Assembly (NCBI GenBank): GCA_947175005.1
Contig: CAMWLD010000071.1
Location: forward strand, 1-8,944
Origin: an uncultured Ruminococcus sp.
GTDB taxonomy: Bacteria > Bacillota > Clostridia > Oscillospirales > Ruminococcaceae
Length of the DNA: 8,944 nt
Direction of reading: 5' to 3'
Part shown: positions 5,423 to 8,944 of the stretch, piece by piece
Layout: every line of letters begins with the position of its first letter
Numbering within the stretch: position 1 is the stretch's first letter
The notes under the pieces: generated by a model
What the model saw: the letters and a program-made list of their open reading frames with translations, nothing else
Database searches by the model: none
Told to the model about the DNA's origin: nothing
Program-made: the position numbers and the translations under genes

Positions 5423-6436
5423 TTGAATATTTTTACCGAGATAAACAGCGCCTATTACAAAGCCGCCGAGGCTGTCCTTTCCTTGCAGACGGAGCAGGGC
5501 GAGCCTGTGACCGAGAAAAAAATAACCGAGCTTATCGCAAAGCACGCTTTTAAGGATTCGGGACTTTTTATCCCCGAAAAGCTTATACCAAAAGGCGATA
5601 AACCCTCCGACTGGGGACTGCTGAAGGCTGACAATGCTGTCAATGGCGGCTTTGTTTCCGTCCTCCGCCATAAGCCGAGGCAGTTTCTCACAGCTATCCA
5701 GAAAAGCTGGCTGAGGGCAAAGCTTTCCGACCCTAAAATGAGACTTTTTCTTGATGATGAACAAATAGCGGAGTTGTCGGACTTTTTAAAGGATATTGGG
5801 CCGCTGTATGATGATAAGCTTTTCCGCCGCTTTGATATTTTTTCCGACGGAGATAATTTCTTAGACCCCGATTACAGGAAAATTTTCGGGCTGCTGCTTG
5901 CTGCCCTTGAAAATAAGCAGTACATTACCGTGGAGTATCTTTCCGGAAAAGGCGGCAATGCTAACGTCTCCATAGTCCCCATAGCCGTGGAATACTCCGC
6001 AAAAAACGATAAATTCCGTATTCACGCCGTCAAACAAACCGGCAGCGGGATAGTGATGAACGTGGGAAGGATAGTTTCGGCAGAGCTTACAAATGAAACA
6101 GCCCAAAGCCTCCCCACTGCCGACGAATATTTTTCACGCCGCCGCTGCAGCGCTCCCGCAGTGGTGGAAATAAAGCCCGAGCGAAACGGTCTTGAGCGGT
6201 TTATGCTGGAGTTCGCCTCTTACGAAAAGGAAAGCGCCTTAGACCCCGAAACGGGAATGTGCCGTGCCAAAATCTGGTACGATAAAAATGACGAGACGGA
6301 GCTTTTGATAATGCTTCTGTCATTCGGCCCGGTTATCGAAATAATTTCCCCGAAAGCTCTGCGGCAGCAGGCGGCACAGCGTGCACTGCGGCAGTATGAG
6401 CTGTTTTTTCCCGAGGGCGGCAATAACGGGGAATAA
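5423..6436 (+). CDS. WYL-domain protein 2 (partner regulator)
   Basis: 337 residues from a TTG start at 5423, preceded by a near-perfect AAGGAGGG (5408-5415) that overlaps the end of WYL protein 1, so the two are translationally coupled. The N-terminal 130 residues are helical, with EKKITELIAKHAFKDSG and LTAIQKSWLRAKLSDP; I see no clear winged helix. The WYL core is at about 166-222 (YITVEYL, SIVPIAVEYSAKNDKFRIHAV, VGRIVSAEL) and a WCX-like tail at about 250-325 ends in SPKALRQQAAQRALRQ. Paired, diverged WYL genes suggest a heteromeric regulator. The charged C-terminal end is typical of the family. Confidence 0.87.
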   Translation: MNIFTEINSAYYKAAEAVLSLQTEQGEPVTEKKITELIAKHAFKDSGLFIPEKLIPKGDKPSDWGLLKADNAVNGGFVSVLRHKPRQFLTAIQKSWLRAKLSDPKMRLFLDDEQIAELSDFLKDIGPLYDDKLFRRFDIFSDGDNFLDPDYRKIFGLLLAALENKQYITVEYLSGKGGNANVSIVPIAVEYSAKNDKFRIHAVKQTGSGIVMNVGRIVSAELTNETAQSLPTADEYFSRRRCSAPAVVEIKPERNGLERFMLEFASYEKESALDPETGMCRAKIWYDKNDETELLIMLLSFGPVIEIISPKALRQQAAQRALRQYELFFPEGGNNGE

Positions 6437-6460
6437 CGCCGTTTACGCACTGCGGCGCCT

Positions 6461-6500
6461 GTCACTGCGTGGTGCTTGTCACTTCTGTGACGATTGTCAC
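6461..6500. repeat. GTCAC/GTGAC repeats overlapping the feoA promoter
   Basis: GTCAC occurs at 6461-6465, 6478-6482 and 6496-6500, with GTGAC in the opposite sense at 6487-6491. Spacings are 17 and 18 bases between direct copies, with an inverted copy between the last two. The last copy overlaps the -35 hexamer of the promoter below, as an operator would. The regulator is unknown. Confidence 0.4.
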
Positions 6501-6522
6501 CTGTTCACCTCCCGCATATAAT
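6494..6522 (+). promoter_or_regulatory. Sigma-A promoter upstream of feoA
   Basis: TTGTCA (6494-6499), 17 bases, then a perfect TATAAT (6517-6522). The predicted start near 6529 gives a long leader of about 137 bases before feoA, containing the hairpin at 6545-6566. Confidence 0.6.
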
Positions 6523-6544
6523 AATAACGGCAGGATATTTTTGC

Positions 6545-6566
6545 AGCCCGAAAATCATTTTGGGCT
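6545..6566 (+). terminator. Terminator-like hairpin between the WYL genes and feoA
   Basis: AGCCCGAAA-ATCA-TTTTGGGCT forms nine pairs with one G-U and a four-base loop. The following bases are T-rich but broken by A and C, so termination would be weak. It may end the WYL transcript. Because it lies downstream of the promoter at 6494-6522, it could also attenuate feoA. Confidence 0.45.
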
Positions 6567-6665
6567 TACTATACTTATTTTCATTTTTATCCGCCGACAT
6601 ACCGATTTTGGAAAAACGGCATTCCCGATCCCTGCCTAAAAATCAACCGAAAGGAACATACACCA

Positions 6666-6905
6666 ATGGATAATATATACACCCTGTCCTCCCTGCGGGA
6701 GGGGCAGCAGGGAAAAGTAACAAGGCTGGACATTGACGACAGTATGCGCCGCCGCCTTATGGATATGGGACTTATTCCCGGCACAAAGGTCATCTGCCTC
6801 CACCGCAGCCCCGCAGGCGACCCTATAGCATATTTTATCAGGGGAGCAGTGATAGCCCTGCGCAAAGAGGACACAGGCAGAATACTTATAGAAGCGGCAA
6901 GATAA
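6666..6905 (+). CDS. feoA: FeoA-domain protein
   Basis: 79 residues, the normal size of a stand-alone FeoA, with AAAGGAA about ten bases before the ATG. The SH3-like FeoA fold is recognisable: LREGQQGKVTRLD (10-22), RRRLMDMGLIPGTKV (28-42), SPAGDPIAYFIRGAVIALRKED (across 48-69). FeoA is a cytosolic partner of the FeoB ferrous iron transporter; the same domain serves elsewhere as a metal-linked accessory. No feoB follows: the gene is closed by a strong terminator, so it is monocistronic. It may act with a distant FeoB or as an independent regulator. Confidence 0.88.
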   Translation: MDNIYTLSSLREGQQGKVTRLDIDDSMRRRLMDMGLIPGTKVICLHRSPAGDPIAYFIRGAVIALRKEDTGRILIEAAR

Positions 6906-6929
6906 AGCGAGCATAATAGTTTCAAGAAA

Positions 6930-6969
6930 CAAGAGGCAAGAAATTATTTGCCTCTTGCTTTTTATTTTT
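6930..6969 (+). terminator. Intrinsic terminator of feoA
   Basis: CAAGAGGCAA / TTGCCTCTTG (6930-6939 with 6948-6957) is a perfect ten-pair stem with an eight-base loop, followed by CTTTTTATTTTT. It lies 24 bases after the feoA stop. Confidence 0.9.
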
Positions 6970-7060
6970 GCACTGATTTTATAAGAAGTCTTTCTATCAA
7001 GATATTATAGTTTAAGAAAGCGTTTATTTACTAATATTTAACAAATTATCCCATAAAATA

Positions 7061-7069
7061 TGTTATAAT
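7061..7069 (+). promoter_or_regulatory. Extended -10 promoter of putP
   Basis: TGTTATAAT combines a perfect TATAAT (7064-7069) with the TGn extension. The -35 region is poor (TTAACA at 7038-7043 is 20 bases away). The start of transcription would fall near 7076, giving a leader under 40 bases. Confidence 0.55.
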
Positions 7070-7113
7070 AAAGTATCTGTTTATCAAATCAAAAAATACG
7101 GAGGATGATAAAA

Positions 7114-8664
7114 ATGGGATTTTTTGCAAATGCCGATATTCCCGTGCTGATAGCCTTTGTCATATACTTGGGGCTTATGCTGGGTATCGGGTTCTATTTT
7201 TCCAACAAATCAAAGAAAATGAGCGACTACTTTCTGGCAGGGCGCAGCCTCGGCAGCTGGGTAACAGCCATGTCCGCACAGGCTTCGGATATGAGCGGCT
7301 GGCTGCTTATGGGTCTGCCCGGTGCAGCGTATGCTACGGGTCTGGGCAACTACTGGATAGCCATAGGCCTTGCTGCGGGAACTATACTTAACTGGATATT
7401 TGTGGCAAAGCCCCTGCGTAGGTTTACCGAGGTCTGCGGGGACTCAATTACAATTCCCCAGTATCTTCAGAACCGCTTTCAAACAGACAGTCCCCTGGTG
7501 AGAATGGTCTGCGCGGTGGTAATTTTCGTGTTCTTCCTTGTGTACACCACGTCCGCTTTCGTTTCGGGAGGCAAGCTTTTCCAGGTGGTGTTCAACGTGG
7601 ATTCGGGCAACGAGGTCTACAACAAGGCTGCGGTTATCCTCTCTGCCCTCATAATCGTAACCTACACATTCTTCGGGGGATTTTCGGCAGTCGCTTGGAC
7701 GGACTTTGTACAGGGTCTGTTAATGGTAATAACCATTGTTGCCCTGCCCATTGCCCTTGTAAGCAATACCCCCGATTTTTCGACAGATATGCTGAACAGC
7801 ATTCCCAAGATAGTCGGCGAGGGCGGCGATACAAGCGGGTATATGTCTCTTACCTCGGGCATGAGCGCTGTGGAAATTATCAGCAACCTTGCCTGGTGCT
7901 TCGGCTACTTCGGTATGCCCCATATCCTTGTGCGCTTTATGGCAATAAAGGATACCAAGAGCGTAAAAAAATCGGGGATAATAGCTGTTGTATGGGTGCT
8001 TATCTCCCTTACCGCCGCAGTGCTGGTGGGCGTTCTCGGAAGAGCATATCTTGACAGCCAGAATATAGTGCTGAGCAGCGCAGATATGGAGCTTATATTC
8101 ATAACCACCGTTAAAAGGCTTTTCCCCTCTTTCCTTGGCGGGATATTCCTTTCCGCAGTGCTGGCTTCCATTATGTCTACCGCTGACAGCCAGCTGCTGG
8201 TAACAGCCTCGGCAGTGGTGAACGACTTCTATATTTTAGTGGTCAAAAAGGATGTAAGCGAGAAAAAGCAGATGTGGATCAGCCGACTTGCGGTAATTGC
8301 CGTGTCGGTCATTGCCTGCATACTTGCTTTGAATCCCAACGATTCTATTATGGGTATAGTTTCCAACGCCTGGGCGGGCTTCGGCGCAGCTTTCGGTCCT
8401 GCCATAGTCTTGTCGCTTTATTGGAGACGGCTCACCTTAAAGGGCACGGTTTCGGGGATTATCGGCGGCACAGTGACAGTGCTTTTCTGGGAATATATAC
8501 TGCCTTCAATTGCACCGGGTCCTGCCGCACTTTACTCCATACTTCCCGGTATACTTGTTTCGGTAATTCTTACTGTAGCTGTTTCCATGGCGGATAAAGA
8601 GCCGGATAAGGAAGTGCTGAAAATGTTTGACAAAGCACGGCACGAGGTTAAGGGTGTCGGCTAA
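7114..8664 (+). CDS. putP: Sodium/proline symporter, PutP type (SSS family)
   Basis: A membrane transporter that couples proline uptake to sodium entry. I choose the ATG at 7114 (516 residues) because GGAGG (7100-7104) sits 9 bases before it; the ATG at 7105 touches that site. About 13 hydrophobic segments span the whole length, as in LeuT-fold SSS proteins. Signature segments close to E. coli PutP are SAQASDMSGWLLMGLPGA (54-71, D59 and S61 matching the Na+-site Asp55 and Ser57), FFGGFSAVAWTDFVQ (186-200), GYFGMPHILVRFMA (264-277), SAVLASIMSTADSQLLV (347-363, S355/T356 matching Ser340/Thr341) and AWAGFGAAFGP (419-429). Other SSS substrates remain possible, but the resemblance to PutP is specific. 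It has its own promoter and no obvious functional link to the repair operon. Confidence 0.93.
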   Translation: MGFFANADIPVLIAFVIYLGLMLGIGFYFSNKSKKMSDYFLAGRSLGSWVTAMSAQASDMSGWLLMGLPGAAYATGLGNYWIAIGLAAGTILNWIFVAKPLRRFTEVCGDSITIPQYLQNRFQTDSPLVRMVCAVVIFVFFLVYTTSAFVSGGKLFQVVFNVDSGNEVYNKAAVILSALIIVTYTFFGGFSAVAWTDFVQGLLMVITIVALPIALVSNTPDFSTDMLNSIPKIVGEGGDTSGYMSLTSGMSAVEIISNLAWCFGYFGMPHILVRFMAIKDTKSVKKSGIIAVVWVLISLTAAVLVGVLGRAYLDSQNIVLSSADMELIFITTVKRLFPSFLGGIFLSAVLASIMSTADSQLLVTASAVVNDFYILVVKKDVSEKKQMWISRLAVIAVSVIACILALNPNDSIMGIVSNAWAGFGAAFGPAIVLSLYWRRLTLKGTVSGIIGGTVTVLFWEYILPSIAPGPAALYSILPGILVSVILTVAVSMADKEPDKEVLKMFDKARHEVKGVG

Positions 8665-8707
8665 AGTTTAACTAAAGCAAACAAGAGCAAGTCACTCCAC
8701 TAGGGTT

Positions 8708-8773
8708 CCAAGGGCGGAGCCTTTGGCGGGTCAAGGGCAGCGCCCTTGCGGGGGACGGGGGGCGGAGCCCCCT
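8708..8773. repeat. GC-rich triple-hairpin intergenic repeat
   Basis: Three short hairpins stand side by side: CCAAGGGC-GGA-GCCTTTGG (8708-8726), CAAGGGC-AGC-GCCCTTG (8732-8748) and GGGGGGC-GGA-GCCCCCT (8757-8773). Stems are 7-8 pairs with three-base loops. From memory, similar sequences are scattered between genes in Ruminococcus and relatives, so this is probably a dispersed repeat of the REP/MITE kind. It may also stop transcription after putP, though no U-run follows. Confidence 0.7.
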
Positions 8774-8819
8774 CTAACAGCCGCCGCAAATAAACGCATT
8801 TGAATAGCACCCCCGCAAA

Positions 8820-8909
8820 CCGCCGCCCGACGACAAGAAAAGGTGTCAAGCAAACTAACGTCATACATTGCAAGGTCACAGCAACCCGACAACCCACGTC
8901 GGGCGGCGG
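8820..8909. repeat. 13-bp perfect inverted repeat with 64-base spacer
   Basis: CCGCCGCCCGACG (8820-8832) and CGTCGGGCGGCGG (8897-8909) are perfectly complementary. The interval has no credible reading frame on either strand. It may be the end of a small mobile repeat or a structured RNA; I cannot decide. Confidence 0.55.
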
Positions 8910-8941
8910 TGCAGCATAGAAATGTGCAGCGAATGCTGCAC
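8909..8941. repeat. Hairpin at the window end
   Basis: GTGCAGCAT (8909-8917) pairs with ATGCTGCAC (8933-8941), nine perfect pairs with a 15-base loop, directly adjoining the previous inverted repeat. What follows the window decides whether it is a terminator. Confidence 0.45.
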
Positions 8942-8944
8942 GTT

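Noticed and set aside
8700..8897. 65-residue minus-strand open frame
   Set aside because: Covers the GC-rich hairpin repeat; the proline-rich translation is an artefact.

Overview
The window looks like a chromosomal segment of a gut-type Clostridia, most likely an Oscillospiraceae/Ruminococcus-like Firmicute. The reasons are strong AGGAGG-type ribosome binding sites, TTGnnn-17-TATAAT promoters, UUG/GUG starts, a U-run terminator, ruminococcal-style WYL proteins, and a GC-rich triple-hairpin intergenic repeat (8708-8773). The taxonomic call is an inference from style, not from a marker gene.

Region 1 (1-3480, minus strand) is an RNA-repair/RNA-quality-control operon. Read in its own direction it carries: a promoter near 3467-3495; a 301-residue all-helical protein of unknown function; RtcB RNA ligase with all catalytic residues present; a 680-base stretch without a protein gene; and the first 184 residues of a DUF2828 protein that runs off the window edge. 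The gene-less stretch is the most interesting part. It holds six consecutive structured RNA modules (586-1223). In each, a 7-11 bp closing stem of different sequence is kept by complementary changes, and the sequence ACAGCAA lies at the inner end of its 5' strand. Two modules carry a circularly permuted tRNA mimic: T-arm, short acceptor-like helix closed by a GNRA tetraloop, UA, D-arm with GG in the loop. This is the layout of bacterial Y RNAs of the YrlA type. The others carry simpler hairpins. RtcB next to Ro60/Rsr and Y RNAs is known from Salmonella (rsr-yrl-rtcBA). Here a DUF2828 protein sits where Rsr would be, and the Y-like RNAs have expanded to six.

Region 2 (3400-3650) is a divergent control region. 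It has an 18-bp direct repeat (one mismatch) with a 42-bp period, a third partial copy in inverted orientation, and promoters facing both ways.

Region 3 (3652-6436, plus strand) is a small unknown protein followed by two translationally coupled WYL-domain proteins. They are the natural candidates for sensing a signal and binding the repeats to control the repair operon (inference).

Region 4 (6437-8944, plus strand) looks unrelated: a solo FeoA-domain protein with its own promoter and a hairpin in its leader, a strong terminator, a PutP-type sodium/proline symporter, then a gene-free tail with a triple-hairpin repeat and two further inverted repeats.
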